Shown: piece by piece, positions 17,389 through 26,124 of the stretch | Layout of the letters: every line of letters begins with the position of its first letter | How positions within the stretch are numbered: the stretch's first letter is position 1 | Origin: Modestobacter sp. DSM 44400 | Lineage (GTDB): Bacteria; Actinomycetota; Actinomycetes; Mycobacteriales; Geodermatophilaceae | NCBI RefSeq assembly: GCF_900107175.1 | Contig: NZ_FNOZ01000018.1 | Span: 30,170 to 86,519 of the forward strand | Direction: 5' to 3' | DNA: 56,350 nucleotides | Program-made: the position numbers and the translations under genes | The notes under the pieces: generated by a model | Database searches by the model: none | Told to the model about the DNA's origin: nothing | The model's input: the letters and a program-made list of their open reading frames with translations, nothing else

Positions 17389-19269
17389 GTGGACAGCCAG
17401 CCGAACGGACTCGAGGTCGCGACGCCGGGCGCGGCGGCGACCGACTACGCCGCCGTCTTCTGGGCGATGCCCACGCCCTACCTGGTACTGGCCCCCGACC
17501 TGGTGATCGCTGACGCGAACCCCGCCTACCTGGCCACCACCGGCCGCTCGCTGGACGAGATCGTCGGGCGGCCGGTGTTCGACGCCTTCCCCGGCAACCC
17601 GAAGGAGGTCGACGCCGACGGTGGGGTGGGGAACGTCCGGGCCTCGCTGGAACGCGCCCGGGACACCGGCCGCACCGATGTCATGCCCGTCCAGGAGTAC
17701 GACTTCCCCGACGGCGTCGGTGGGTTCACCAAGCGCTTCTGGAGCCTGATCAGCATTCCGGTGCACGACTCCGCCGGCCGCTGCCGGTACCTGCTGCAGC
17801 GGGCCGAGGACATCACCGGCTACGTGCACCAGCAGGGCCGTGCGGGCGACCCGGAGGGTCAGGAGGCCTGGCGGCGGCGGGCGCTGGACGTGCAGGCCGA
17901 CCTCTACGCCCGCGGCGTGGAGCTGCAGGCGGCCCGGAGCGCGGAGGCGGTGACCGCCCGCCGGCTGGCCGCGCTGGCGCGGGTATCGCTGCAGGTCAGT
18001 CAGGCAGAGACGGTGCAGGAGCTGATCCGGGTGGTGACCGAGGGCGGCCTCGTCGCGCTCGGCGCACACGGCGGGGCGGTCGCCGTCCCGGCGGGCGATC
18101 AGCAGGTCCGGCTGGTGATGAGCGAGGGGCTGCGGCCCGCCGCCGGCGGCGGGGACGGCGTGCTGCCCTGGGACGCCCCCTACCCCGGCTGCGTGGCGGC
18201 CCGGACCGGCGAGTTCGTAGTGCTGCCCGACCGGGCGGCGACCGAGGCATTTGCCCCCGAGATGCGCGAGGTCATCGACAGTACCGGCGCGGAGTGCTGG
18301 GTGGCGCTGCCGCTGGAGAGCGCCGGACGCCGGCTGGGCTCGCTGAGCGTGGCCTGGACGGCGCCGCGGACGGTCACCGATGACGAGCTGGCCCTGCTCG
18401 TCGCCTTCGCCGCTCAGTGCGCGCAGGCCCTCGAGCGGATTGGCACCCGGGAGACCGAGCAGGTGGCGCACGCCGCCGTCCGGGGCATGGCCGAGGCATT
18501 GCAGCGCAGCCTGTTCACCGCGCCCCCGGAGCCGGACCACCTGGAGATCGCCGTCCGCTACCTGCCAGCGGCCTCGCTGGCCCAGGTGGGCGGCGACTGG
18601 TACGACGCCTTCCTGCTGGAGGACGGCCGGACGGCACTGGTGATCGGCGACGTCACCGGCCACGACAGCTACGCCGCCGCAGCGATGGCCCAGGTCCGCA
18701 ACGTGCTGCGGGGCGTCGCGCACAGCAGGCGGGACAGCCCGGCGGCGGTTCTCTCCGCCCTGGACCGGGCGATGCGCGACCTGGAGGTGGGCACGCTGGC
18801 CACTGCGGTGCTGGCCACCGTCGAGCAGGGCCGGGACGAGGCGGCCGAGGGGCTGCGGGTGCTGCGCTGGTCCAACGCCGGGCATCCGCCGCCGATGATG
18901 GTGGAGACCGACGGCACGGTCACCGTCCTGGAGTGCGAACCGGACCTGCTGCTGGGCGTGGACCCCGACGTGCCCCGAGCAGACCACGAGGCGGTGCTGT
19001 TCCCGGGCGCAACGGTGCTCTTCTACACCGATGGGCTGGTCGAACGCCGCGACGCGACCTTGGACCAGGGCATCGCCTGGCTCAGCGGCGCGCTGGCGCA
19101 GTGCGCCGGTCTACCGCTGGAGGAGGTGGGCGACCGGCTGCTCGGGGAGCTGGCCGGCTCGGTCGAGGACGACGTCGCGCTGCTGGCCCTGCGCGCCCAC
19201 CCGGAGGACCGGCCCCGGCCGCCGTCGGCGGGCAGAACCCGCGTTCCCGAGGGGCACACCGCCACCTGA
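17389..19269 (+). CDS. PAS-GAF-SpoIIE (PP2C) phosphatase
   Basis: 626 residues from GTG 17389, preceded by GAGG (17381-17384). A PAS domain occupies about residues 20-145 (PYLVLAPDLVIADANPAYL), a GAF-like domain about 195-370, and the SpoIIE/PP2C domain about 390-610, with GGDWYDAF, VIGDVTGHD, RWSNAGHPPP and LLLGV. These metal-dependent phosphatases dephosphorylate STAS anti-sigma antagonists (RsbU type). It follows the membrane kinase, so sensing may be integrated. It closely resembles the second SpoIIE protein at 35.1 kb, including the closing HPEDRPRPP segment, so the two are paralogues. Confidence 0.92.
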   Translation: MDSQPNGLEVATPGAAATDYAAVFWAMPTPYLVLAPDLVIADANPAYLATTGRSLDEIVGRPVFDAFPGNPKEVDADGGVGNVRASLERARDTGRTDVMPVQEYDFPDGVGGFTKRFWSLISIPVHDSAGRCRYLLQRAEDITGYVHQQGRAGDPEGQEAWRRRALDVQADLYARGVELQAARSAEAVTARRLAALARVSLQVSQAETVQELIRVVTEGGLVALGAHGGAVAVPAGDQQVRLVMSEGLRPAAGGGDGVLPWDAPYPGCVAARTGEFVVLPDRAATEAFAPEMREVIDSTGAECWVALPLESAGRRLGSLSVAWTAPRTVTDDELALLVAFAAQCAQALERIGTRETEQVAHAAVRGMAEALQRSLFTAPPEPDHLEIAVRYLPAASLAQVGGDWYDAFLLEDGRTALVIGDVTGHDSYAAAAMAQVRNVLRGVAHSRRDSPAAVLSALDRAMRDLEVGTLATAVLATVEQGRDEAAEGLRVLRWSNAGHPPPMMVETDGTVTVLECEPDLLLGVDPDVPRADHEAVLFPGATVLFYTDGLVERRDATLDQGIAWLSGALAQCAGLPLEEVGDRLLGELAGSVEDDVALLALRAHPEDRPRPPSAGRTRVPEGHTAT

Positions 19270-19296
19270 CGAGGTGATCTGGGCGTCGTGCCGCGG

Positions 19297-19614
19297 TCAG
19301 CGGCCGGGCAGCACCCGGCGGCCGTCGGCGCGCAGACCGGCCACGAGGCAGAACACGGCTGCGGCCAGCGCGAGCCGGCCGGGGCTGGGTGAGACCCCGC
19401 CGACCACCACCCCGGCCGCAGCGACGAGGACGGCGACCGGCAGCAACCGGTCCCGGCCCCGGGTGAGCCCCAGCCCGACCAGCCCGACCGCGGCCACGAT
19501 GGCCACCCGCGCCGGCGCGGCGGTGCCAGCTGCCAGGGCCGACCAGGGCAGCCCCAGCGAGAGGGCGCCGAGCGCCCCGGCCGCGGCGAGCCACCCGCCG
19601 AGGCGCCGACTCAT
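19297..19614 (-). CDS. Small membrane protein, unknown
   Basis: 105 residues from ATG 19614, overlapping the upstream gene's TGA by 3 nt (ATGA). The N-terminus reads MSRRLGGWLAAAGALGALSL and two to three further hydrophobic segments follow (VAIVAAVGLVGLGL, LLPVAVLVAAAGVVVGG, LALAAAVFCLVAGL). It is coupled to the proline-rich membrane protein, so the two probably form a complex or act together. No family was recognised. Confidence 0.7.
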   Translation of the reverse strand: MSRRLGGWLAAAGALGALSLGLPWSALAAGTAAPARVAIVAAVGLVGLGLTRGRDRLLPVAVLVAAAGVVVGGVSPSPGRLALAAAVFCLVAGLRADGRRVLPGR

Positions 19615-20552
19615 GCGCCGGGACCGCTGCCCGGTCCGGCCTGGGCGCGGCCCGGGGCCAGCCACACCGCGGCGGCGGCGAGCGCCAGCCCCGCGCTGAG
19701 CAGGAAACCGCGGTCACTGGCCACGAGCGGCAGCGCGACCAGCACCCAGAAGGCGGCCAGCCCGATCACCGCGCCCAGGCCGATGTGCCACGTCGTCCCG
19801 GGGCCGGGTGCGCCCGGCAGCCAACGGGCGACCAGGGGCAGCAGGGCGACTACGGCGGCAACGGTGGCGAACGCCGACCAGGTCGGCACCACTGACCACA
19901 GCGAGGCGTTGCCGAAGTCCCGCGCGAGCCCCAGCTCGAGCAGCACCAGGCCGAGGACCCCGAGTCCCAGGCCGGCGAACACCGCCCGGTGCTCGGCCGC
20001 CCCGCCCGGCAGGCCGCCGGTCAGCTTCGCGCCCAGCCGCTTGGCGTTGTGGCCGGTGCGTGAGGGGCCGCCCTCGGCCGGACCGGCGGCGGGCAGTTGG
20101 CCGGTGGTGGTGGCCGCGCGGCTGCCGGCCGGCGGGGGAGCCGACGTCCCGAACCCGGGCACGAAGTCGACTGGGCCGGTGGCCCGGGCCGACCACGCGG
20201 CGTCGGGCGCCGGCTCCTGCGGCGCGGCCGGCTGCGGCCACACCTGCTGCTCGGGCGGGACCGGCTGCGGACGGAAGGACGGCGGTGACATCTGCGCCGG
20301 CGGAACGGGTGGCGGCGGGGTGGTCGCCGGCCCCGGGGCGGGTGCCGGTGGGGCCGTGTGCGCGCCGCCCGGATGCCAGCTCGCCTCGGTGCTGAAGGCG
20401 GGCCCGGGGGGCGGCGGAGCGGGTGCCGGTGCGGCGGGCGTCACCGGCGCCTGCGGCTGGACCACCGGGATCTGCTGGGTGCGCGGGCCCTGCGGCTCGC
20501 TGGGCTGCTGCGCCGGCTGGTCCTCCGGACGCGGCGGGTGCGGCTGGCTCAT
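19611..20552 (-). CDS. Proline-rich N-terminus multi-pass membrane protein
   Basis: 313 residues. The first ~170 are low-complexity, rich in Pro, Ala and Gln (PAPAPPPPGPAF, TTPPPPVPPAQM), typical of actinobacterial cytoplasmic linkers. The C-terminal half holds about four hydrophobic helices (VFAGLGLGVLGLVLLELGLA, FATVAAVVALLPLVARW, GLGAVIGLAAFWVLVALPLV, LLSAGLALAAAAVWL). It is the first gene of a two-gene operon and divergent from cinA. The function is unknown. Confidence 0.75.
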   Translation of the reverse strand: MSQPHPPRPEDQPAQQPSEPQGPRTQQIPVVQPQAPVTPAAPAPAPPPPGPAFSTEASWHPGGAHTAPPAPAPGPATTPPPPVPPAQMSPPSFRPQPVPPEQQVWPQPAAPQEPAPDAAWSARATGPVDFVPGFGTSAPPPAGSRAATTTGQLPAAGPAEGGPSRTGHNAKRLGAKLTGGLPGGAAEHRAVFAGLGLGVLGLVLLELGLARDFGNASLWSVVPTWSAFATVAAVVALLPLVARWLPGAPGPGTTWHIGLGAVIGLAAFWVLVALPLVASDRGFLLSAGLALAAAAVWLAPGRAQAGPGSGPGA

Positions 20553-20675
20553 GGCGCCACCGTAACGGCGCGGCCGCCCGGGGCCGTGCACGTGCGCGAG
20601 GCCGCGCCGGTCTGGACCGGTCCGTGCGGGTCCGCACCGGTCCTGCGCCGGTCTGCCACGTACCCGCCGGCGACC

Positions 20676-20681
20676 TAGGGT
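20676..20681 (+). promoter_or_regulatory. TAGGGT -10 for cinA, probably leaderless
   Basis: TAGGGT ends 7 nt before GTG 20689 and no Shine-Dalgarno is present, as expected if transcription starts at or beside the start codon. Confidence 0.5.
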
Positions 20682-20688
20682 TCGGTCC

Positions 20689-21972
20689 GTGACAGTGCGC
20701 GCAGGGATCGTGGTCACCGGCACCGAGGTGCTCACCGGCCGGGTCAGCGACCGCAACGGCCCCTGGCTGGCCGAGCAGCTACGCACCCTCGGCGTCGACG
20801 TCGGATCGGTGGTGGTGGTCGGCGACCGCCCCGAGGACCTGCGGTCCGCGCTGACGTTCCTGGCCGGCAGCGGGCTTGATCTGCTGGTGACCAGCGGCGG
20901 CCTGGGGCCCACGGCCGACGACCTCACCGCCCAGGTCGTCGGCGACGCGCAGGGCCGCCCGTCAGCGGTCGACCCAGCTCTGGAGCAGCGGATCGGCGCG
21001 ATCGTCGAGCGGCTGGTGGCCCGCCGGGGGTGGCGGACGGACCCGGCGTCGACCGCGGCCGGGGTGGCCAAGCAGGCCCGGGTGCCCGAGGGAGCCACCG
21101 TGCTGGAGCCGGTCGGCACCGCTCCCGGCCTCGTCGTCCCGGTCGCCGCGGGTCGCAGCGGACCGCCGGTGGTGGTCCTGCCCGGCCCGCCGACAGAGCT
21201 GCAGGGCATGTGGCCCGCCGCGGTGGCCGCAGCCCCCGTCCAGGCGGTGCTCGCCGGGGCGACCGAGCTGCGGCAGGAGACCCTGCGGTTGTGGGGCACG
21301 CCGGAGTCCGAGCTCGCTGCGACGCTCCGCCGGGTCGACGACCAGGTCGCCGGGCTGGAGATCACCACCTGCCTCCGGGACGGCGAGCTGGAGATCGTGA
21401 CCCGGTTCGGCCCGGACGCCGCCCCGGCCTACGAGCGGCTGACCGCGGCGGTGCAGGCGGACTTCGGCGACACGCTCTTCAGCACCGGCCCGTCCGTGGA
21501 CGACCTGGTCGCCGGGGCGCTGACCGACCGGGACTGGACGGTCGCCACCGGCGAGTCGTGCACCGGCGGCCTGCTGTCCTCCCGGCTGACCGCGCGGGCC
21601 GGCTCCTCGGCGTGGGCGCTCGGCGGGGTCACCGCCTACGCCAACTCGGCCAAGCAGGACCTGCTCGGCGTGCCGGCGGCCACGCTGGCCGAGCTCGGCG
21701 CGGTCAGTCCCGAGGTGGCGCTGGCGCTGGCCGAGGGCGCGCGCCAGCGGTTCGGCGCGGACGTGGGCGTCGGGATCACCGGCATCGCCGGACCGGGCGG
21801 CGGGACGGCGGACAAGCCGGTGGGCACCGTGCACCTGGCGGCGGTGGGGCCCGAGGGGCGGGCGGCCCGCTCGCTCGTCGTCCCGGGGTCCCGCGACGCG
21901 GTGCGCCAGCGGACCACCACCGTGGCCGTGCAGCTGCTGCGTCAGCTGCTGCTGGGCGGCCCGCCGGCCTGA
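20689..21972 (+). CDS. cinA: CinA-like ADP-ribose pyrophosphatase/nicotinamide-nucleotide amidase
   Basis: 427 residues, normal for CinA. The N-terminal molybdopterin-binding-like domain shows AGIVVTGTEVLTGRVSDRNG and LVTSGGLGPTADDLT. The C-terminal PncC amidase domain shows ATGESCTGGLLSSRLT with the catalytic Ser, then AYANSAKQDLLGV and GVGITGIAGPGGGTADKPVG. The protein recycles pyridine nucleotides and is damage- or competence-inducible in some bacteria. The likely leaderless start at GTG 20689 is supported by the -10 box just upstream. Confidence 0.93.
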   Translation: MTVRAGIVVTGTEVLTGRVSDRNGPWLAEQLRTLGVDVGSVVVVGDRPEDLRSALTFLAGSGLDLLVTSGGLGPTADDLTAQVVGDAQGRPSAVDPALEQRIGAIVERLVARRGWRTDPASTAAGVAKQARVPEGATVLEPVGTAPGLVVPVAAGRSGPPVVVLPGPPTELQGMWPAAVAAAPVQAVLAGATELRQETLRLWGTPESELAATLRRVDDQVAGLEITTCLRDGELEIVTRFGPDAAPAYERLTAAVQADFGDTLFSTGPSVDDLVAGALTDRDWTVATGESCTGGLLSSRLTARAGSSAWALGGVTAYANSAKQDLLGVPAATLAELGAVSPEVALALAEGARQRFGADVGVGITGIAGPGGGTADKPVGTVHLAAVGPEGRAARSLVVPGSRDAVRQRTTTVAVQLLRQLLLGGPPA

Positions 21973-22066
21973 GCGTCGTTGCACGTGGAACCCGCGCCGT
22001 CCCGTTCCGATTGTGTTCCTCCAGCGTTCCGGTTTCCCGGGGCGTTCCGCTGGTCATTCCCCACGT

Positions 22067-22146
22067 GGCCGGGATCATTCTCGGGGGCGGATCCCGGCCG
22101 ACCCGCCCGGGTGTCGTCCGGCACCCGGGTGGGCACCACCCACCCG
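22067..22146 (+). promoter_or_regulatory. Three stacked hairpins before the SRPBCC gene
   Basis: Stem 1: 22067-22076 with 22090-22099 (10 bp). Stem 2: 22106-22113 with 22122-22129 (8 bp). Stem 3: 22126-22133 with 22139-22146 (8 bp), whose last base is the G of the GTG start. Stems 2 and 3 share 22126-22129, so they exclude each other. Stem 1 may terminate cinA; stems 2 and 3 have the geometry of a translation-controlling switch. All base pairs are perfect, but GC-rich spacers form hairpins easily. Confidence 0.45.
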
Positions 22147-22535
22147 TGACGACGCTGACGCTGCACGCGACCGGTGCCGCCACACCGGCCGAGGCCTGGG
22201 ACCGCTACGCGGTCTTCGCCCGGTGGCCGGGGTGGTCGCCGCAGATCACCGCGGTGGACGCCGACGCCGACCGCATCACCCAGGGGGTGACCGGCCGGGT
22301 GCGGGGACCGCTGGGCGTGGCGGTGCCCTTCGTCGTCGACGAGGTGGATGAGGCGTCGCGGCAGTGGACCTGGTCGGTATACGCCGGACCGGTGCGCCTG
22401 CAGCTCACGCACTGGGTGTCCGCCGGGCCGGACGGCGGTGCGACGACCGGGCTGCGGGTGCGCGGCGCCGCCCCGCTGGTCGCCGGGTACGCCCCGCTGG
22501 CGCTCGTCGCCCTGAAGGGGCTCGTCAGCGCCTGA
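22146..22535 (+). CDS. SRPBCC-family (polyketide cyclase/START-like) protein
   Basis: 129 residues from GTG 22146. The pattern AEAWDRYAVFARWPGWSPQI near the N-terminus, the mid-protein RVRGPLGVAVPFVVDEVDE, and WSVYAGPVRLQLTHWV are typical of small SRPBCC ligand-binding or cyclase-like proteins. No catalytic role can be assigned. There is no Shine-Dalgarno, and the start codon lies in the base of a perfect hairpin. It precedes aidB by 39 nt but aidB has its own -10 box. Confidence 0.75.
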   Translation: MTTLTLHATGAATPAEAWDRYAVFARWPGWSPQITAVDADADRITQGVTGRVRGPLGVAVPFVVDEVDEASRQWTWSVYAGPVRLQLTHWVSAGPDGGATTGLRVRGAAPLVAGYAPLALVALKGLVSA

Positions 22536-22562
22536 GGGAGAGCTGGGCGCCGGCGCCTCTCG

Positions 22563-22568
22563 TACCGT
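22563..22568 (+). promoter_or_regulatory. TACCGT -10 for aidB, probably leaderless
   Basis: TACCGT lies exactly 6 nt before ATG 22575, with no Shine-Dalgarno between. The same box and spacing occur before the gene at 41300. Confidence 0.55.
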
Positions 22569-22574
22569 GCGGCC

Positions 22575-24203
22575 ATGAGCACCACGCACGAGGTGACCAA
22601 CCAGGCACCCCCGCTCATCGGGCACGACCCGATCGCCGGCGACGCCGCCCTCGCCGAGGCCTGCCTGTGGCACGCCGACGCCGCCACTCTGGCCTCCTTG
22701 GCCGACCTCGGCCGGCTGGCCGGCAGCGAGCAGGCGCAGGAGTGGGGCCGGCTGGCCAACGAGAACCCGCCGCGGCTGAAGACCCACGACCGCTTCGGCC
22801 ACCGGGTGGACGAGGTCGAGTTCCACCCCGCCTGGCACGAGCTGATGGGCGCCGCCGTCGGGCACGGCCTCGCGGGTACTCCCTGGGCCGAGGCGGCTGC
22901 CGGCGACCGACACGCCCACGTCCGCCGGGCGGTCGGCTACGTCGGGTGGACGCAGGTCGAGATGGGGCACGGCTGCCCGGTGACGATGACCTACGCCGCC
23001 GTCCCTGCGCTGCGCCGCGCACCGGACCTCGCCGAGGCGCTCGAACCCGGCCTGACCAGCCGCACCTACTCCTGCGGCCTCGCCGACCCGGCCGGCAAGG
23101 CCGGACTGGTCGCCGGCATGGGCATGACCGAGAAGCAGGGCGGGTCGGACGTGCGGGCCAACACCACCCGGGCGACCCCGAACGGCGACGGCAGCCACTC
23201 GCTGACCGGCCACAAGTGGTTCACCTCGGCCCCGATGAGCGACCTGTTCCTGGTGCTTGCCCAGACCGCCGACGGGCTGTCCTGCTTCCTGGTGCCGCGG
23301 GTGCTGCCGGGCGGGCAGCGCAACGTCTTCCGGCTGCAGCGGCTCAAGGACAAACTCGGCGACCGGTCCAACGCCTCCTCCGAGGTCGAGTTCGACGGAA
23401 CGACGGGCTTTCTGGTCGGTGAGCCGGGCCGCGGCGTCCCGACGATCATCGAGATGGTCAACACCACCCGGTTGAACTGTGTGCTCGGCTCGGCGGCCAC
23501 GATCCGGGCCGCCCTCACCCAGGCCCTGCACCACACCCGCCACCGGTCGGCGTTCGGCGCCCTGCTGGTCGACCAGCCGCTGATGCAGAACGTGCTCGCC
23601 GACCTGGCGCTGGAGAGCGAGGCCGCGACCGCGATGGGTATCCGGCTGGCCGCGGCCCAGGACGCGGGGGAGGCCGACTTCCTGCGGCTGGCCGGCGCGG
23701 TGGCCAAGTTCTGGGTCTGCAAGCGCACCCCTGGCACGGTGGCCGAGGCGCTGGAGGTGCTCGGCGGCAACGGCTACGTCGAGGAGTCCGGCCTGCCCCG
23801 GCTCTACCGGCAGGCGCCGCTGAACAGCGTCTGGGAGGGCTCGGGCAACGTCATCGCCCTCGACGTGCTGCGCGCCCTGGGCAGCCGTTCGGCCGCCCTG
23901 GCCGCGGTCACCGCCGAGCTGGAGCTAGCCCGCGGTGCCGACCCCCGCTTCGACGCCGCGGTCGCCCGACTCGGCGCCGAGCTGGCCGACCCCGACCAGC
24001 TGCCGATGCGCGCCCGGCGGATCGCCGGGCAGCTCGCACTGTGCCTGCAGGGGTCCCTGCTGCTCCGGCAGGCACCGGCCGCGGTCGCCGACGCCTTCTG
24101 CGCCAGCCGGCTGGACGGCGACTGGGGTGCGGTCCTGGGCACCCTGCCGGCCGGAGTGCCGGTGCGCCGGCTGGTCGACCGGGCCGCCGTCGTCCCGGCC
24201 TGA
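22575..24203 (+). CDS. aidB: AidB-family acyl-CoA dehydrogenase
   Basis: 542 residues, the length of E. coli AidB (541). Family-diagnostic segments include MTEKQGGSDVRANTT (about residues 188-202), TGHKWFTSAPMSD, KDKLGDRSNASSEVEF and VLGGNGYVEESGLPRLYR. The flavin-binding acyl-CoA dehydrogenase core and the AidB C-terminal extension, implicated in DNA binding, are both present. AidB belongs to the adaptive response to alkylation and may protect DNA or destroy alkylating agents. The adjacent NYN nuclease gene is on the same strand but separated by 107 nt. Confidence 0.92.
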   Translation: MSTTHEVTNQAPPLIGHDPIAGDAALAEACLWHADAATLASLADLGRLAGSEQAQEWGRLANENPPRLKTHDRFGHRVDEVEFHPAWHELMGAAVGHGLAGTPWAEAAAGDRHAHVRRAVGYVGWTQVEMGHGCPVTMTYAAVPALRRAPDLAEALEPGLTSRTYSCGLADPAGKAGLVAGMGMTEKQGGSDVRANTTRATPNGDGSHSLTGHKWFTSAPMSDLFLVLAQTADGLSCFLVPRVLPGGQRNVFRLQRLKDKLGDRSNASSEVEFDGTTGFLVGEPGRGVPTIIEMVNTTRLNCVLGSAATIRAALTQALHHTRHRSAFGALLVDQPLMQNVLADLALESEAATAMGIRLAAAQDAGEADFLRLAGAVAKFWVCKRTPGTVAEALEVLGGNGYVEESGLPRLYRQAPLNSVWEGSGNVIALDVLRALGSRSAALAAVTAELELARGADPRFDAAVARLGAELADPDQLPMRARRIAGQLALCLQGSLLLRQAPAAVADAFCASRLDGDWGAVLGTLPAGVPVRRLVDRAAVVPA

Positions 24204-24310
24204 CGGTGGGCGCGCTGACCGACCGTGGCCGCCGCGGCGCCCGGCGGGCGACGGCCCCGGCCGGGCCCCCGCGGCCCGGTACGGCTTCCCCCGACCGGCA
24301 CACTGGGCCG

Positions 24311-24991
24311 GTGACCGAGACCCTGGAGCCCGGGACCCTGCCTGCGGACGGGTACGGCGAGCCGGCCCTCCTCGGCGACCGATCCGCGCTGGACCTGCTG
24401 GTCTGGGACGCCCCGAACATCGACATGACCCTGAGCAACGTCATCGGCGCGCGCCCGACCGCCGCCTCCCGGCCGCGGTTCGACGCGATCGCCGCCTGGT
24501 TCGTCGACGGGGCCGGCGACGCCGAGGTCGAGGCCTGCGTCTTCGCCAACGTCCCGCCGCAGAACGCCACCTCGCTGCAGCGCTGGGTGGAGGCACTGCG
24601 CAGCTTCGGTTACGCCGTGTTCGCCCGGCCCAAGACCCAGCCCGACGACGACATCGACCAGTCGATGCTCGACCACATCAGCGTCCGGACGCACAGCCAC
24701 GAGCTGCGCCGCTTGGTCGTCTTCTCCGGCGACGGGCGGAACTTCGCCGAGCCGCTGGAGGACCTCGCCCGGTCCGGCACCGAGGTCGTCGTCGTCGCGT
24801 TCAGCGAGGTCGCCGGGTACGCGATCAGCTCGGAGCTGATCCGCTTCATCGACATCGAGGACGTTCCCGGCGCTTTTGCAGCACCGCTGGACCGGGTGCG
24901 GCTGGACGCACTGCCCGTGGACGGCGCGTGGCTGCGGCCGACCAAGAGCCTGCGCGACGCCGCCGGCGTCTTCACCGCCCGACGGGGCTAA
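24311..24991 (+). CDS. NYN-domain (PIN-like) protein
   Basis: 226 residues from GTG 24311. The NYN fold is indicated by LLVWDAPNIDMTLSNVIG with its first Asp, the central Asp cluster in KTQPDDDIDQSMLDHI, and LVVFSGDGRNFAEPLEDLA with the SGD motif. NYN proteins are Mg-dependent ribonucleases related to PIN domains. The acidic residues expected for metal binding (DAPN, DDDID, SGDG) are present, so activity is plausible. The gene is convergent with the PRC-barrel gene; a palindromic repeat fills the gap. Confidence 0.8.
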   Translation: MTETLEPGTLPADGYGEPALLGDRSALDLLVWDAPNIDMTLSNVIGARPTAASRPRFDAIAAWFVDGAGDAEVEACVFANVPPQNATSLQRWVEALRSFGYAVFARPKTQPDDDIDQSMLDHISVRTHSHELRRLVVFSGDGRNFAEPLEDLARSGTEVVVVAFSEVAGYAISSELIRFIDIEDVPGAFAAPLDRVRLDALPVDGAWLRPTKSLRDAAGVFTARRG

Positions 24992-25010
24992 GTACCGCTG
25001 GCCGCCTCCG

Positions 25011-25102
25011 GCCCCGTCCGGGGCTTCCCTGAGCGTGCGAAGGGCTGCGGGGCGGGGTCCTTCTGCCGAACTTGCGAGGGGTGCGGAGGAGGCGGTCCTT
25101 TT
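25011..25102. repeat. GC-rich interspersed repeat, copy B
   Basis: Fills the gap between the convergent NYN and PRC-barrel genes. It shares with copy A (43551-43607) the core CTTGCGAG followed by S-GGTG-S-GG, flanked by GGNCC-type ends in the same order and spacing (about 25056-25101). A short inverted repeat GCCCCG/CGGGGC is at 25011-25024. It is more degenerate than copy A. Confidence 0.5.
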
Positions 25103-25453
25103 CTAGCGGCGGGCCAGCCGCCGGACGCCGCTGGGGGTGTAGGGCAGCGAGTAGTGCGCGAACACCTCGGGCTCGCGGTCGGCGGTCAGCTCACCGTCGG
25201 TGTCGATCGACGGGGCGTCCTTGACCAGGTCCTTGCCGACGGTGACGCGCAGGTGGTCGGGGGCCACGGTGGCGCCGGTCAGCGGCACGAAGGTCAACTT
25301 GTGCCGGCCGATGATGCCGGTGGTCACCGAGGCGAAGAACGGCTCGTCGGTGGTGGTGTCGACGTAGATCGCCTCCAGCGTGCCGATCTTGCTGCCGTCG
25401 GGGTCGACGACGTTCGAGCCTCGCCAGTCGCGGATGTTCTTGGCCGGGAACAC
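25103..25453 (-). CDS. PRC-barrel domain protein
   Basis: 116 residues from GTG 25453, which follows a strong AAGGAG (25459-25464) by 5 nt; longer starts add non-family sequence. The PRC-barrel beta structure is visible in NVVDPDGSKIGTLEAIYVD, FFASVTTGIIGRHKLTFVPL and ATVAPDHLRVTVGKDLVKD. PRC-barrel proteins serve in RNA processing (RimM), photosynthetic reaction centres and stress-related actinobacterial proteins; the role here is unknown. It is upstream-adjacent to the RsbW-like kinase gene on the same strand, 99 nt apart. Confidence 0.85.
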   Translation of the reverse strand: MFPAKNIRDWRGSNVVDPDGSKIGTLEAIYVDTTTDEPFFASVTTGIIGRHKLTFVPLTGATVAPDHLRVTVGKDLVKDAPSIDTDGELTADREPEVFAHYSLPYTPSGVRRLARR

Positions 25454-25552
25454 GGGCACTCCTTCGGTGGGGGACAACTGGTCTCCCCGGTGCCCCCGCC
25501 GGGCGACGGGCAACCCTCGCGGGTCGGCGTCGTCGCGGAGCGCTCCCCTGCC

Positions 25553-26032
25553 TCAGTCGTTGACCGACGAGCTGCGCGGCCGCGGCACCGCCGCGACCTC
25601 CAGGCCGGAGGGCAGGGACGCCCACACGTGCTTGCGCCCGTCTTCGCTGGTCCACCCGAAGTCCAGCGACAGCTGCGCGACCATGGGCAGGCCCATGCCG
25701 CCCAGCGCCGGGTCGCGGTCGACGGCCGGCTTCGGCGGGCGGTCGGGCGCCTCGTCGCTCAGCACGATCAGCCAGCCCGCGGCGTTGGCGACGATGACCG
25801 CCTGGACGGCGCCGCCGCCGTGCCGCAGCGCGTTCGACGACAGCTCCTCGAACACCAGCAGCAGGCCCTCCCGGGCGTCCTCGGTGGAGCGGGACGCCAG
25901 GGACGGGTGCGCGAGCCGGGCCCGGAGGTCCATCCGCACGCGCGAGGCGTCGTGGACGGTGGGCAGCTCCCACCGCCAGACGTCGCCGCGCTCGGAGGGG
26001 ACCGGCGCCGACGGCCAGACCAGTCCACTCAC
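25553..26032 (-). CDS. RsbW-like anti-sigma ATPase (HATPase)
   Basis: 159 residues from GTG 26032 with GGGAGG 4 nt upstream. It has the GHKL histidine-kinase-like ATPase fold: N-box LLLVFEELSSNALRHGGG, G1 box VLSDEAPDRPP, and G2 region PALGGMGLPMVAQL. Such serine kinases phosphorylate STAS antagonists and sequester sigma factors. A STAS gene lies just upstream on the same strand, making a likely kinase/antagonist pair; no sigma factor gene is nearby. It is a paralogue of the kinase at 37.7-38.1 kb. Confidence 0.88.
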   Translation of the reverse strand: MSGLVWPSAPVPSERGDVWRWELPTVHDASRVRMDLRARLAHPSLASRSTEDAREGLLLVFEELSSNALRHGGGAVQAVIVANAAGWLIVLSDEAPDRPPKPAVDRDPALGGMGLPMVAQLSLDFGWTSEDGRKHVWASLPSGLEVAAVPRPRSSSVND

Positions 26033-26124
26033 AGGGCCTCCCTCGCCGGGGCGGTGTCTCCGCCGGGGACCATGGTGGCGGACGACGCCCGGGCGTGCAG
26101 CGCGTGGGGGTCGCGCGCGCCCCG

